Part shown: positions 10,693 through 21,704 of the stretch, one piece after another
Position numbering within the stretch: position 1 is the stretch's first letter
Layout of the letters: each line of letters begins with the position of its first letter
DNA from: Hortaea werneckii
Taxonomy: Eukaryota; Ascomycota; Dothideomycetes; Mycosphaerellales; Teratosphaeriaceae
Direction of reading: 5' to 3'
Length of the DNA stretch: 64,000 nucleotides
Assembly (NCBI GenBank): GCA_037044905.1
Contig: JBAOKB010000093.1
Span: 682,001 to 746,000, forward strand
Made by a program: the position numbers and the translations under genes
The notes under the pieces: generated by a model
Seen by the model: the letters and a program-made list of their open reading frames with translations, nothing else
The model's database searches: none
Told to the model about the DNA's origin: nothing

Positions 10693-11367
10693 TCAAAACG
10701 GCCCCGTCAAATTCCATCTGCTCCCCTCCCAAACCGCCACGCTCAGCCCCGCTTCCACCTCAACATTATAACCACTTCCTCCATTCGTCCCGGACGACGA
10801 CGAAGTCGACACCGCCCGGAACCCCACGCGCGGCTGCTGATTGTCCACCGTCGCGTACAGGAACTGCGCTGGTCGTCCTACCCCGCTAGTGCAGAAGTGG
10901 GACGTGCTTAGCTGCCCAGTATACCAGGTGCTCCCTCCATCGCCGGACCCGAGCTCGCAGATCGCCGTCGAGTTCGTGCCTGGGCACGAGGGCGAGGGGC
11001 AGGCGTAGTAGAGGCGGATCTGTGGGTAAGAAGGCATGGTCAGTGGATCCTCTCTCTCTCTCAGTAAAATCAAAAGGAAACGAACCTCTCGTCCCCTGTT
11101 AAACTGCACGACAGCCAGCGGGGAATCGAAGACGGCGGGATAGTCGCCCAGCGGCAAGGGACCAGTGGCAGGTTGCAGTTCCTGGCGGCTGCCGGTGAGA
11201 TTGAAGGCCCGTTGGAAAAGTTGGCCTTGGTCGTCTTGGTAGTAGATCTTCTCCACGTCGTTACGGCGCCAGCCGGCAATGCCTGAGTAGCACCCGATGT
11301 TGAGTGCTGCTAGGGCTGGTTGGGCGGTAATGAGGGTGAGGGTGAGGAGGGAGTAGAGAGAGTGCAT
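10693..11367 (-). CDS. small secreted protein of unknown function
   Basis: Starts at 11367 with a clear signal peptide of about 20 residues (Leu/Thr-rich core ending in ALAA). Uninterrupted it reads 224 residues. However, 11020-11085 (66 nt) has a GT donor, a CTGAC branch-like site and a CACAG acceptor, is a multiple of three and lacks stops. Removing it joins GRE directly to IRLYY and gives 202 residues, which I prefer. The mature part is polar, with several Cys, possible N-glycosylation sites and aromatic-rich strands (IYYQDD, IRLYYAC, AQFLYA) that suggest a beta-sheet fold, perhaps lectin-like. No family was recognised, so that is a guess. Confidence 0.75.
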   Translation of the reverse strand: MHSLYSLLTLTLITAQPALAALNIGCYSGIAGWRRNDVEKIYYQDDQGQLFQRAFNLTGSRQELQPATGPLPLGDYPAVFDSPLAVVQFNRGREVRFLLILLREREDPLTMPSYPQIRLYYACPSPSCPGTNSTAICELGSGDGGSTWYTGQLSTSHFCTSGVGRPAQFLYATVDNQQPRVGFRAVSTSSSSGTNGGSGYNVEVEAGLSVAVWEGSRWNLTGPF

Positions 11368-13323
11368 TGTGAAGGATGGCGTTGAAGGGATGGATGTGGT
11401 TGTCTTGGTTTAATGCTTGAGGTGCAGAAATGAGTGTGGTTCTTGCTGTGCAATTCTCTGGAGGTGCATGGAGCCCGTGGAGTTCTTATAACATTTCTAT
11501 CGTCTTTACGGCTGCAGTCTGACATGGAGGCTTTTCATGAAAGGATCAGAATTCCAGGAACGGATGCTATTGCATTTTCCAGTCCCGCTGAGGCTTCATG
11601 CAAGCAGTCTTGAATGAAGCAAGACCGGAACAATCCAAGACATGTTCTTTGCCTAAGCTAGGTCGCCAAGGGTAGGATTTACGGTCCAGCGAGCTCGACG
11701 TAGGGTTGCACTACGGATGTTCTCCTACTAAGAGCCAACTCATGAATATGTACGACGATGTGGTCTTGAGCTAGACTACGGGGATGAACCTCGTGAGGTA
11801 AGACAGAGCTTCAACAGTGCACGAGCATCCTCTTGTGTCACAAGGAACGGTAGAGCAGGCTGCAGCCCTGTCGTTCTTGTGCGACTGAAAGCTTGTCATT
11901 ACGTCTTGAATGGGCAAGGTTGCATATGACAGGTACCTGAAGGCTTGGTGTCGTGGTGCTACCGTCAATCTTCTGCTAGAAGCTGAAGCCTCGAACCATA
12001 TGAAAGTACGCGAATTTGGGGCCAAGAAAAAGAGCATCAAAAGCCATCCCTGACACCCGCGGCATTATGGCGTTGAACTGTACCTCGTTCTCCCTTGTGA
12101 TGGCAGAGTACGAAGGTTTCGTACTGAGACAGCGACGGATTTGACCTTCACGGCATCTGGTGGGGAATATGCAACGAAGTCGATTCGTGTTTGGATACTG
12201 CTGTGAAGATAGAGCGCCATTGTAGCTGCAAGGCTCGTTCCGTCTTCATTATGACTGGGACGCTTTGCACGGCGTCACTTCCGAACATATCGATCATGTT
12301 GATTCCGGTGTAGCTAGATGTCCAATTCAAGGAAAACGGAAATGTGAATGAACCAGAGGGATCGTCAAGACGGCCTCTATACCGGCCCCGGTAAGTCCAT
12401 ATCGTAGCCCGGCTCTTTACGTGGCCGCTGATTAGCGATACAATCGCCTGTATTCTCCGAGTCAAGGCTCCCTTACTCTCAAACTTCTCGCACCCGTAAG
12501 TCGATCAAATTTCCCTCATCCATCCCAAACCCGTTGGACGAAGTTCAAAAGCCATTTGCGCCATCTGTGCCTGGCGCTTGAAACATCAGGCGATCACTTC
12601 TAACGACCTCTTGCTACTCGAATCCATACTCAGTCTCACAAGGACCTCGAAAGCTCCAGCCACCACGTCCAATACTGAGCACCGTCGGCACCCCAGTCCC
12701 ATTATCGACAACTGCTTCCATAATCCATGTCGCACACATAAAAAGGAATGATGTGAATTCCTGTCCCTGCTTGAATTCCCCTTGCTCTGACCGCTATCTC
12801 ATTCTGCAAACCCATCAGGTCGCGGTTCTCGTTGAAAAGTTTAGCTGTATGTAGCCAAGTCTAGTACGTGTCGAAGCCAGAACTGCGTTTTGGGGCAGAT
12901 AAGCTCAGTGGAAAGATTGAGGAATGGCTGGGGTGGGGCACATTGAACCCTCAAAGTTCTGTGAATTGTTTGTATGAACCTTGCAACGGCTCTGTGCATG
13001 CCTTGCTCGTGTTGTCTTTGGACTGATTCCTTTCGCTTTTTTTCCCTCTTTTTTTTTTTTTCGAAAAGTGCCTTCAAAAAGCTGGCCTCTTTCTGATACG
13101 TTGGATGCAGAGGTAAAAAGGTATTCAAATGCAGATAGTAGGGGCCTTAGGGGGCGCGCTAAAGAGACCAGCAATGAAACGGCGGCGATTGGTGGAGAAG
13201 ATAGAAAACGTCCCGAATAGTCCATAGTGTAAATATTAGACCGTACTTGCACATTCGACCCGGCAAATTCGTACACACAGAACCTTCTTCAGTCAAGACG
13301 GCCTCACTCCAAGCTCTCCCCCT
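11368..13323. other. intergenic, about 2 kb, no convincing gene
   Basis: Several frames of 60-125 codons exist on both strands. The most protein-like is a minus-strand frame at 12148-12465 (105 codons), but it has no domain, signal peptide or supporting splice sites. A T-rich run lies at about 13035-13062. It must carry the promoter of the small secreted protein and the 3' end of the BFR2 gene. Confidence 0.4.
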
Positions 13324-14851
13324 CTATCCCCTAAACATCATCAACCCAGCCTCAGCGGGATCAACATCCTGCGCATCCTCCATCCCCTCATCCTCATCCT
13401 CCTTCCCGTCCTCAGCCAGACCCAGGCGCTGGCCAAACAGACTCCCGAACAGCTCATCCGTCTGCCGCTCGCCCCAGCTCGCGCGGTCCTCGGGCACCAT
13501 GAAATTCTGCAGCTTCTCGTGCACCGTATACCGTAATTTCCGGCCTTTGCTCGCCTTGGTGTCGACGTTCTTCTTGGTCTTGTTGTCCCGCCGCATCTGG
13601 AAGGAGAGGTCGATGTTGGAGGCTGCGACGGAGTCGGCGCTTTTCTGCTCCAGGAGTTCCTTGAGGAGGAGACCATAGAAGTCGGCATCGTCGTAGATTT
13701 TGCTGTCTTCGGTGACTTTGTTGGATAGTTGGAGAGGTGCGCAGGATCGCGGGGTTTGAGCGCGTTTGAGGAGGCGCTCGGAGTTGGTTGTGAGTTGTTC
13801 GTTGATGACGTCCATAATGCCCGTTTGCTGTGCGGTATTGTTCAACCGGCTCTGTTGAGGTAGTGCGGACGGACCACGAGTCTTAGCGGACCACTTCTGG
13901 AGGGTGGCGGTGCGGTGGGGTTGGAAAGATTCCTCTTGATCTTGGGTGTAGGTCCAAAGCTTGCTTGTCGGTGTGGCGGTATTAAAAGCTGATCGCTTGC
14001 GTTTCTCGCCCGTCCTAGCGGAGATGAGGTCGTCGCGGAAGGAAGTTAGAGAGGACCAAAGGTTAAAGGCGGCAGTTTCTGCGGCAGAGATCGCGTCGGA
14101 TGCGGTTTCGCGCTGATCATTGATATCGTCCTCCGGCATCCCCACCAGCGTATTTGCACCTACGAGACCCTTCTGCAATTTCATACGTGCACCTAGCAAG
14201 GCGTCAAAAGCTGTGCGTTGCTTCTTGACTGCTCTGCCCTTTTCTGCGTCCGCCTGGCTCGCTTGGGTCAGGGTTGCCGCCACCTGTTTCTGCTCGTCTG
14301 CCATGGCCTTTTTAGCCTCTGCGAGATCGGCATCGTTTCGAGCAGCGCCTAGCTTTGGGCGAGCAGTTCCTTCATCCTCGTCCTCGTCCATATCGGTGTC
14401 GGGCGTCTCGTCTTCTTCGTCATCGTCCTGGTCTTCCTCTTCCCCCGAGCTGCCAAAGTCATCTTGAGGATCTTCTGCCTCGCTGTCCTCCTCATCAAAG
14501 CCTTTACTGAATGGATCATCCTCGTCATCGTCACTCATATCCCGCCTGCTCACTTTGGAACCACGATACTGCGGCCCAAGTGCAACATCCTTCCCCCTTC
14601 GCAATTTGCTCTTGCCGACGTCCACATAGTGCTCCCGGCCGCCTTCTGGAGCGTCGTCCTCTACAGCGCTGTCATCGCTCCCGCTCTCTTCGAAGGCATC
14701 ATCAGCTTCCGGGTCGAAGTCTGACTGTTGGTTAGCAATGTGGTTTTGTTTGGCTGCATATTTTTCAATGACAAGTTCACATACCATTCTTCTGAGGCTT
14801 GAAGTCATCTTCGAACTCTTTAGCCCGGCTCTTCCCTCTGTTTGGCGCCAT
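13324..14851 (-). CDS. BFR2: BFR2/AATF (Traub) family ribosome-biogenesis factor
   Basis: A nucleolar factor of the 90S/SSU processome needed for early pre-rRNA cleavage and 40S assembly. Exon 1 (14785-14851) encodes a basic start MAPNRGKSRAKEF; a 64-nt intron at 14721-14784 follows, ending in GTCAG; exon 2 (13324-14720) encodes the rest, 487 residues in all. The N-terminal third is highly acidic, with long Asp/Glu runs. The middle holds the AATF-like helical region (MKLQKGLVGAN and later FNLWSSL). The C-terminus carries the Traub-type segment: KGRKLRYTVHEKLQNFM, then a DELFGSLFGQRL motif. The short first exon was placed because it restores the usual basic N-terminus and keeps the frame. It diverges from the GH95 gene. 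Confidence 0.9.
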
Positions 14852-15363
14852 GATGGGGTTTGCGACAAAAACTATCTGAGAGACGAACTTTTGAGAAGTT
14901 CATTCTCTAAAGTCGGCAGCTCGGCCACGACGCGGATCGGCGCTCCCGCCCGTCATGGTCCCGATTGGCTACCTCCACTGCAGCAAGCTTTCGACCTGCT
15001 CTCCTCCGCTCGACGAACTTCTCAAGCCTACGTCTCGATGCATCTTGGTCCGAGACAAGCCTCCTTTAACCGGCTTCGCATTAGATGGCGTGCAAGTTCA
15101 GAGCTCAATTTCGCGATGCAGGAAGCGGGGAAATCTCAATGTAACGTAGGTAGGAAGTTAACCCCCCACCCCTCCGGAACGTGGGGGACAACACAATCTC
15201 ATTATGACCTCTTCCTTCGTACGGCTAAATGTAAGGAGGGGTCGTGTGGAGAGAGAAAGGTGCTTCCCCGATCTCCCTGCAGAGAATCTCGCTTTTAAAT
15301 CAATAGGAAAATGCTGCTGCGACTTCAAGGCATTCCGTTCGCGGAGCTGACATTGGACCCACC

Positions 15364-17976
15364 ATGCTAAGAGACATCGCACGTATTGCCGCTGTTATTC
15401 TTCCTGTGGCTACAGCCGCAAGAACATCCAGGCTGTGGCTTGACTCCCCGGCTGTCAACTGGAACGATTCCTTTGTAATAGGCAATGGCCGTCTCGGCGC
15501 TGTGATCCCTGGCGCAGTGGATCAGGACAGTATCCATGTTAACGAGGATTCCCTATGGTCGGGAGGACCACTACACCGTGTGAATCCTGATGCTGCGACG
15601 AACATTCCTATCATACAGGACTATATTCAGGACGGCGATATCCAGGATGCAGCAACGCTCGCCAGCTATGCATACCAGGGGACTCCCGTCTCGATGCAAC
15701 ATTACGACCTTCTGGGAGACTTGACGTTGACCATGGACAGTGGAGGCGAGTCTCCTGAGAATTACCAAAGGTGGCTGAACATAGCAGACGCCACTACTGG
15801 CGTTTTGTATCAATCTGGAAACACTACCTACACCCGGGAGTTCTTCGCGAGCGAACCTGCGGGCATGGTTATTGCTAAGCTTGAGGCGGACGTGGAAGGC
15901 TCTCTGTCCTTCCACTTACACCTTGATCGAGGCACTGGGCTCAACCGATGGGAAGACAGCAGCGAGCCGCTTGGTGGCGACACAATCGTCATGAGCGGTG
16001 CAAGCGGCGGTAAAGAGCCCATAGGTTTCTCAGCCGGCGCTAAGATTGCCTCTACGGATGGTGATGTCTCTACTCTGGGTGACTATGTGTTCTGCCGAAA
16101 CGCTACAAGTGCTATAGTCTTCTTCCAATCCTGGACGACGTACAGGAAGCTTGACCCTCGTGCCGCTGTTGTCGAAGAATTAGCGGCGGCGGATGGTACC
16201 GCGTACGAGACGATGCGTAAGACGCACGTGGACGACTACCAGGCACTGTTCAATCGCACCTCGCTCGATCTTGGTGTTTCAACATCAGTCCAACGCAACA
16301 TGACCACGGATACACGGCTCACCAATCTGACCTCCGCCTTTGATCCTGAGATTGTAGCGACGTATTTCGATTTCGGCCGGTACCTGCTCATCGCAACTTC
16401 ACGATTGGGGGCACTCCCACCCAACTTGCAAGGCATCTGGAACTCCGACTTCGATCCGCAATGGGGAAGCAAATACACCATCAACATTAACCTGGAGATG
16501 AACTACTGGCCATCGTTGATCACCAACCTCATCGACCTGACATCTCCACTGCAAGAGCTCATCCACCGTATGCATGCCAATGGTACTGAAGTCGCGCGCC
16601 AGATGTTCAACGCCTCGGGCGCCATGGCACACCATAACACTGACATCTGGGCCGACTGCGCCCCGCAGGATAATTACTTTAGTTCGACCTTTTGGCCTTC
16701 GGGGCTGGGCTGGCTGGCTATCCAGCTTCTGGACCAGTACCATTTCACTGGCAACAAGAGCTATCTGCGCGAGAACTATCCGGTGTTGCGGGACGCCATG
16801 CGATTTTATTTGGATTTCATGATTGAGGGTCCCAATGGATGGAGGGTTACCAATCCTTCCATCTCCCCCGAGCATGCTTACTACCTCCCGAACTCGACGG
16901 TCGAGGAAGCTATTACGATGGGTCCGACGATCGACAACTCCATCGTATGGGAGCTTGCTGGTGTCGTCCTAGATGCTGCGGTTGAGCTGGAAGAAGAAGA
17001 AGACGACGAGTTCGTCGAGAACGTGAAAGAGCTACGCTCTCAGCTCCCGCCGCTCCGTGTATCCTATTTCGGCGGCATCCAAGAATGGATTGAGGGTACG
17101 TCATACAACTCTGCAGTCGCAGACCCTTTCCATAACCACGATCCACTTCGCTGAGAAGAACAAAACTCGCTAACATTCTCTAACTCGACAGACTACCAAG
17201 AAGCAGAACCTGGCCATCGCCACTTCTCACAACTCTTCGGCCTCTACCCAGGCTCCCAAATCACAGCCTCCAACGCCACGACCTTCAAAGCCGCAAAAAC
17301 ATCTCTCCTCCGCCGCCTAGACAACGGCGGGGGCGACACAGGCTGGTCACGAGCTTGGTCTATCTCCCTCGCCGCCCGCCTGCTTATGCCGCAGCAAGTC
17401 CACGAGGATGTCGAGTTCCTCCTGTCCAATCTCACCTACCCAACTTCTTTCCTCGATGTCCTGCTTCCCGCGCCTTTCCAGATCGATGGGAACTTCGGTG
17501 GCACGGCGGGGATTGCCGAGGCTTTGTTGCAGAGTCATGAGTTGGTTGATGGTGGTTGGCTGGACTCTAAGTACGGGCGGAGGGGGAATGGAAAGGAGTG
17601 TTTGGGCAGTGGAAGGGATCTATCGCCTGCTTATCTCGGACATGCGGGTACTAAGACGCCTCTTTTGAGGCTGCTGCCTGCGCTGCATATCCAGTGGGCC
17701 ATGAACGGCGGCGGTTCCGTCCGTGGTCTCCGTGCGCGTGGCGGGTTTGAGGTCGATATCGCGTGGGACGATATGGGCAAATTGTCCGAAGCGAACGTGA
17801 CTTCTTTGGAGGGTGGTGGTGCTTGGGTTACCGTTGGTGATGAGGCATTAGGCACGGACGGTGTTGTTGCTGGAAACTATAGCCAAACGATCTCAGTCGA
17901 AGGCGTGGGCGTGGGCAAATTTGTGCTACTGTCTCCAAAGGGTGCGGGACAGTCTTATCGAGTGCTGTCACGCTGA
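15364..17976 (+). CDS. secreted GH95 alpha-L-fucosidase
   Basis: Predicted to remove terminal alpha-1,2-linked L-fucose (or related sugars) from xyloglucan or glycans outside the cell. Exons 15364-17095 and 17192-17976 (96-nt intron, Asp codon split) encode 838 residues, normal for the family. A signal peptide covers about residues 1-20. Family blocks are all present: VIGNGRLGAVIPG near the N-terminus with HVNEDSLWSGG, the ININLEMNYWP block with its two active-site Asn, the PSISPE block with the acidic residue, EDYQEAEPGHRHFS across the splice, and PFQIDGNFGGTAGIAEALLQ near the C-terminus. ACC precedes the ATG, a good start context. Many Asn-X-Ser/Thr sites suit a glycosylated secreted enzyme. 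Exact linkage preference cannot be read from sequence. Confidence 0.94.
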
Positions 17977-18663
17977 ATCGGCTAGGACATGGGGGAAAAG
18001 ATTGACATGCTGCGGCATTGCTAGAGTTCTTGAGAACATATCCCCCTGTCACGAGTCTTGTGTAAAGGCGGACAGATGATATCCGTTCTCCACCTTTCAC
18101 CTACTCTGCTGGTGCTCAAGCTTCACATACTGACCACATCAAAGAGGCACAGCCAACGTATCTAGCTTAACGATTGGTGAATGTATCCTTGATAGAAGTG
18201 CAGGTGCAAGCGTTAGCGAGATTGCATGACACTGAAACATTCACCCATATCCCCGCAAGACGCTTCGGTTGGCAAAACCCCAGAGCCGAAGACATTGGCG
18301 GATCACGGCAGCCTTCAGTGAGATGTCCTGTTTACATTGTCTCTTCGTCAATGTACAGCATAGCGATCGGTCCTTGCTGGAGTTGACAAGAGGGACATGT
18401 ATCGTATGTCAAAATGTGATATGATTGATGTAGCCAAGTCTCGTTTATCCTTTCTGGCCTCCGAGATCCTGTTGCATTCTCACGAGAACAACCGGATCGA
18501 TTGGCAAGTTGCACCGACTCCGTTTCGAAACCACTTCGGAATCGGCCGAACTTCCGCCCCCGCGGAACCAGGTTGCTCGTCTATTTATTATCCTTCATCA
18601 TCGACTCCAACTACGTTCTCTCCACGCTCTTGACTCTTATCCTCTTGCAAGAACTTGGACAAG
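17977..18663. other. intergenic
   Basis: About 690 bp between the GH95 stop and the DUF1295 gene start. Only short frames on both strands; no recognisable feature. It includes the promoter and 5' leader of the next gene. Confidence 0.5.
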
Positions 18664-19588
18664 ATGAGTGACCAACCAAAGAGGCCAGAAGAAATCCAGG
18701 CTGGACCAAGCAGTTCAGGGTACGACCCTGGACAATGGTACTGGGAAAGTCGCAAGAAACGGAGCAACCCCATGGGCACAGCAGTCTTTAGTATCCTCCG
18801 ACTAGCTGATCTGCCACTGCAATACTATCTCCTACGCTATTCGACATTCCTCCCGGATCTGATCCGCAGGATCGGCGGGACCGCGACCCCCCTCAGCTCT
18901 CCGCTTTCGGCATCAGGCATTGCAGGCTTATCGCCCTACCAGACTCTGATCCTGGGATTAGCAGCCGGTAGCTCCGCGAAGCAGATCTACTGGAAACTGA
19001 TGATCAACGATACGAATATGACTAGTGGGTTCAGTGCCGCTATCTGCGCGTACAACACGCTGCTGAATACTTTGAACACTGGACTCGCATTCTGGGCCGT
19101 CACTTCTCAGGTCCCGGCCGATCAGGGATCTCTCTTGTCTTCCTTGACAACTGCTCCCGCAGCAGTCCCCGTCGGGCTCACTCTCTATACCGTGGGGATT
19201 TTCGTGGAATGGTATTCCGAGATCCAGCGGAAACGCTTCAAGTCCCACCCGGAGAACAAGGATAAGCCTTACTCGGATGGCCTGTTTGGCCTGGCGAGGA
19301 GTATCAATTACGGGGGCTATACGCTCTGGAGGGTAGGATATAGCTTGATCTGCGGTGGCTGGACCTGGGGTGCGCTTGTTGCTGTATGGTTGGCTGGAGA
19401 CTTTTGTGCCAGAGCTATCCCGAGCATGGATGCTTATTGCGAGAAGAGGGTATGTTTACTTTCTTATGATGATCAAAATGACGGACACGTGAAGACCATA
19501 TCACTGACTATAGACTTCTTAGTACGGAAGCCAGTGGGCCGAGGTCAAGAAGAAAGTCCCTTACGGGCTGCTACCGTGGATCTACTAA
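18664..19588 (+). CDS. DUF1295 / steroid 5-alpha-reductase-like membrane protein
   Basis: Integral membrane protein of the superfamily that includes 3-oxo-5-alpha-steroid 4-dehydrogenases, sterol reductases and isoprenylcysteine methyltransferases; substrate unknown. Exons 18664-19449 and 19523-19588 (73-nt intron, phase 0) encode 283 residues. Around five or six hydrophobic segments are visible, the last two around TLYTVGIFVEWY and the LICGGWTWGALVAVWLAG stretch. The C-terminal signature is present: GLFGLARSINYGGY (the usual S-x-x-x-NY-x-G region), then YCEKR joined across the intron to YGSQW and a VPYGLLPWIY end. The intron is needed to obtain that ending. The stop lies only 61 bp from the stop of the convergent ChrA gene, so their 3' UTRs probably overlap. 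Confidence 0.88.
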
Positions 19589-19649
19589 GAGCCTAAGCCG
19601 CGGAAGGACTTTTCCAAATGATGATCAACTATCGTGGTTCAGTCTAAGA

Positions 19650-21167
19650 CTAGACTACTCCGTACCAGATCAAACCCATTGAAGCACCCAATAAGATAGC
19701 TAAGGGTGGCGATAGGCGGAAATGCTTCCCGCCGACAAAGCTAGTCGCCACAATGACTACCCACCATGGGTCTCTCGACAAACTGCCCCCTGTTCGTACC
19801 TGCGCATCCAAATACCCAATCTCAAATAATCTGTACACGGCAGTAAATACTAGACCTACTGCAGTGGCGTGCACCCCTCTCAACATCGCACGAATTGCTT
19901 GCAGCTTCCTCACTGTACTCCATACACCCATCATACCTGTGTGTAGCCACAGACCCGGCGTGAAAATAGCTATGTATGCCAATATCGCTCCAACGACTCT
20001 CGGAACATCGCCGCCAGCATCTCTAGCAACTGCCAAGCTGCCTAGATACACCGCAAAGTTGAAGTTCGGTCCAGGAAAGGCCTGGGTGATGGCTAATCCG
20101 AGCAGGAAATCTCGGGGACTGACCCATCCCTCCGCTACCACGTATTCACGCAGCAAAGGGATGACGACAGGTCCGCCACCGAAAATGATGGTGCCGGCGA
20201 GGAAGAGGTTTGCAAAGACGTCGAAACCTCGTGTGCGGCCTGACAAGGTGCCTCGGAGCACCGTCACGGCTGTGAATGCGAGGAAGAAGCTGATAAGAAT
20301 TAGTGTGCCTTGCTTCCAGCCCTTGAAGCGGTTGGAAGACGCAACTGCATCAGAAGACTCTGTTCGGTGGCCTTCAAACTCCTCAGGCTCAGCCACGCTG
20401 TTCGGAGCCTGATGGCGCTGATGGAGACCTGTTCCACTCATCTGCTGTCGCTGTGGGTTGTCGGTAAAGGCAAGCTCGATATCTGCGCTTGTGCTCTCCA
20501 CTTCTGTGGCAATGGGCCTCTTGCCGCTTCTCAAGAGCTTTTGGAGCAGCTTTGAATCCCATAGGACCGTTATTAATCCCCCGCTCGCCAGTAAGACGGG
20601 AAAATACCATAACGCATTATACAGAGCCCCGGCCGCCGCGCCAAAGAAGACCAGTATCCTTGTTAGAGTATCGGTGATAGCTTTATTTGACAGCTGCACA
20701 GCTGCCAGGGCGACGATCCCAACTGTCGCGGCGTTAAGGCCAGAGAGCAGCGCGTACGCTGGTGCGGGTAGCTCATCACCAATGTTCGCCACCCCGAGAC
20801 TGAGTCCAAATGCCGCCATAGCCATGGGTAAGCTCCAAACGAAGAACGCCAATACCCCGATCCAGAACCCGTAGTGCACGACATTTATTGCGTAGTGCAT
20901 CTTTGTCGAGCCAGGCCCGCTAAGGGCTTGACAGAGTGCGAACATCTCTTGATAGCTCTGCTCGTCTAGCCATTTGTACTTCTCCACGAATAGGCGATTG
21001 AAGATCTGGAAATGTACTGTCGGGCCGCCGAACGAAGTCACACCCAGGTGCCAGTTGTGAAGGAACATGTCTAGTACGGGAAGTGATGCGACGGCGTCGC
21101 GGCTGGGGAGGAGCTTGTTACGACCATTCTGTAAGATATTGCGAAGGCGTTGGATCTCTGAAGACAT
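19650..21167 (-). CDS. chromate transporter, ChrA (CHR) family, two-domain
   Basis: Membrane transporter whose bacterial relatives export chromate; fungal members are implicated in chromate or sulfate-analogue transport. A single exon of 505 residues. Two homologous CHR halves are seen: the first opens with GVTSFGGPTVHF (about residues 40-50), the second with LAGTIIFGGGPVVIPLL after a polar, Gln/Glu-rich linker of about 80 residues. Each half has five or six hydrophobic stretches, giving about ten in total. The N-terminal half carries QALSGPGSTKM and the C-terminal half AITQAFPGPNFNF, the matching family motifs. No intron is present, as is common for genes that entered fungi from bacteria long ago, but codon use does not look foreign. 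The direction of transport is inferred from bacterial homologues. Confidence 0.92.
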   Translation of the reverse strand: MSSEIQRLRNILQNGRNKLLPSRDAVASLPVLDMFLHNWHLGVTSFGGPTVHFQIFNRLFVEKYKWLDEQSYQEMFALCQALSGPGSTKMHYAINVVHYGFWIGVLAFFVWSLPMAMAAFGLSLGVANIGDELPAPAYALLSGLNAATVGIVALAAVQLSNKAITDTLTRILVFFGAAAGALYNALWYFPVLLASGGLITVLWDSKLLQKLLRSGKRPIATEVESTSADIELAFTDNPQRQQMSGTGLHQRHQAPNSVAEPEEFEGHRTESSDAVASSNRFKGWKQGTLILISFFLAFTAVTVLRGTLSGRTRGFDVFANLFLAGTIIFGGGPVVIPLLREYVVAEGWVSPRDFLLGLAITQAFPGPNFNFAVYLGSLAVARDAGGDVPRVVGAILAYIAIFTPGLWLHTGMMGVWSTVRKLQAIRAMLRGVHATAVGLVFTAVYRLFEIGYLDAQVRTGGSLSRDPWWVVIVATSFVGGKHFRLSPPLAILLGASMGLIWYGVV

Positions 21168-21704
21168 TGTCTTGTCGCTCTACTGGCAGCTCTTCGGGAT
21201 TGGTAGTTTATGTGAGTAGTACTGATACTGAGTGTGTTGCTTGGGAATATTTCAATGGCACAGAGATTTAGTCGAATCTATGGCATGGTGTTGATCAGCG
21301 AGGATGCGTCAGAGTATATCCTCAATACATATTCCGTCAAGCTCTCATGGTATACCTCGGCAAGACAGCTCCTTCTCCACGTCCTATTGGTCAATCCGCG
21401 TGCACGTGGGATTGGCATTCTTGTTGGAGAGCTGCGACAGTCAACTTGGCGGCTTTGTCTTGCTTGGCCATCAGGCGAACCTTCATATCGCGTCAATGGG
21501 AATGCTAATAGTCATTCCAATCTCTAGACTGAGCAATTGTCATATCACTGTAATGCCAATGCTACTGATCGCTTCATCCTTTACAGACACAGAACATGAT
21601 TCTGGTTAAAAGCCAGTGGAGCACAAGAGATGAGCAAACCGATCCAACGAAAACAATGGCACACCGCCTTTTCCCGTCGACATCAAATTTAAACCTCCCG
21701 GTCC
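21168..21704. other. intergenic, ChrA promoter side
   Basis: About 540 bp between tandem minus-strand genes. Open frames here overlap on both strands and resemble nothing known. It should hold the ChrA promoter and the 3' UTR of the FAD oxidoreductase gene. Confidence 0.5.

Noticed and set aside
21278..21609. Overlapping frames of about 70-100 codons between ChrA and the FAD oxidoreductase
   Set aside because: Present on both strands, no domain or signal peptide, no splice support.
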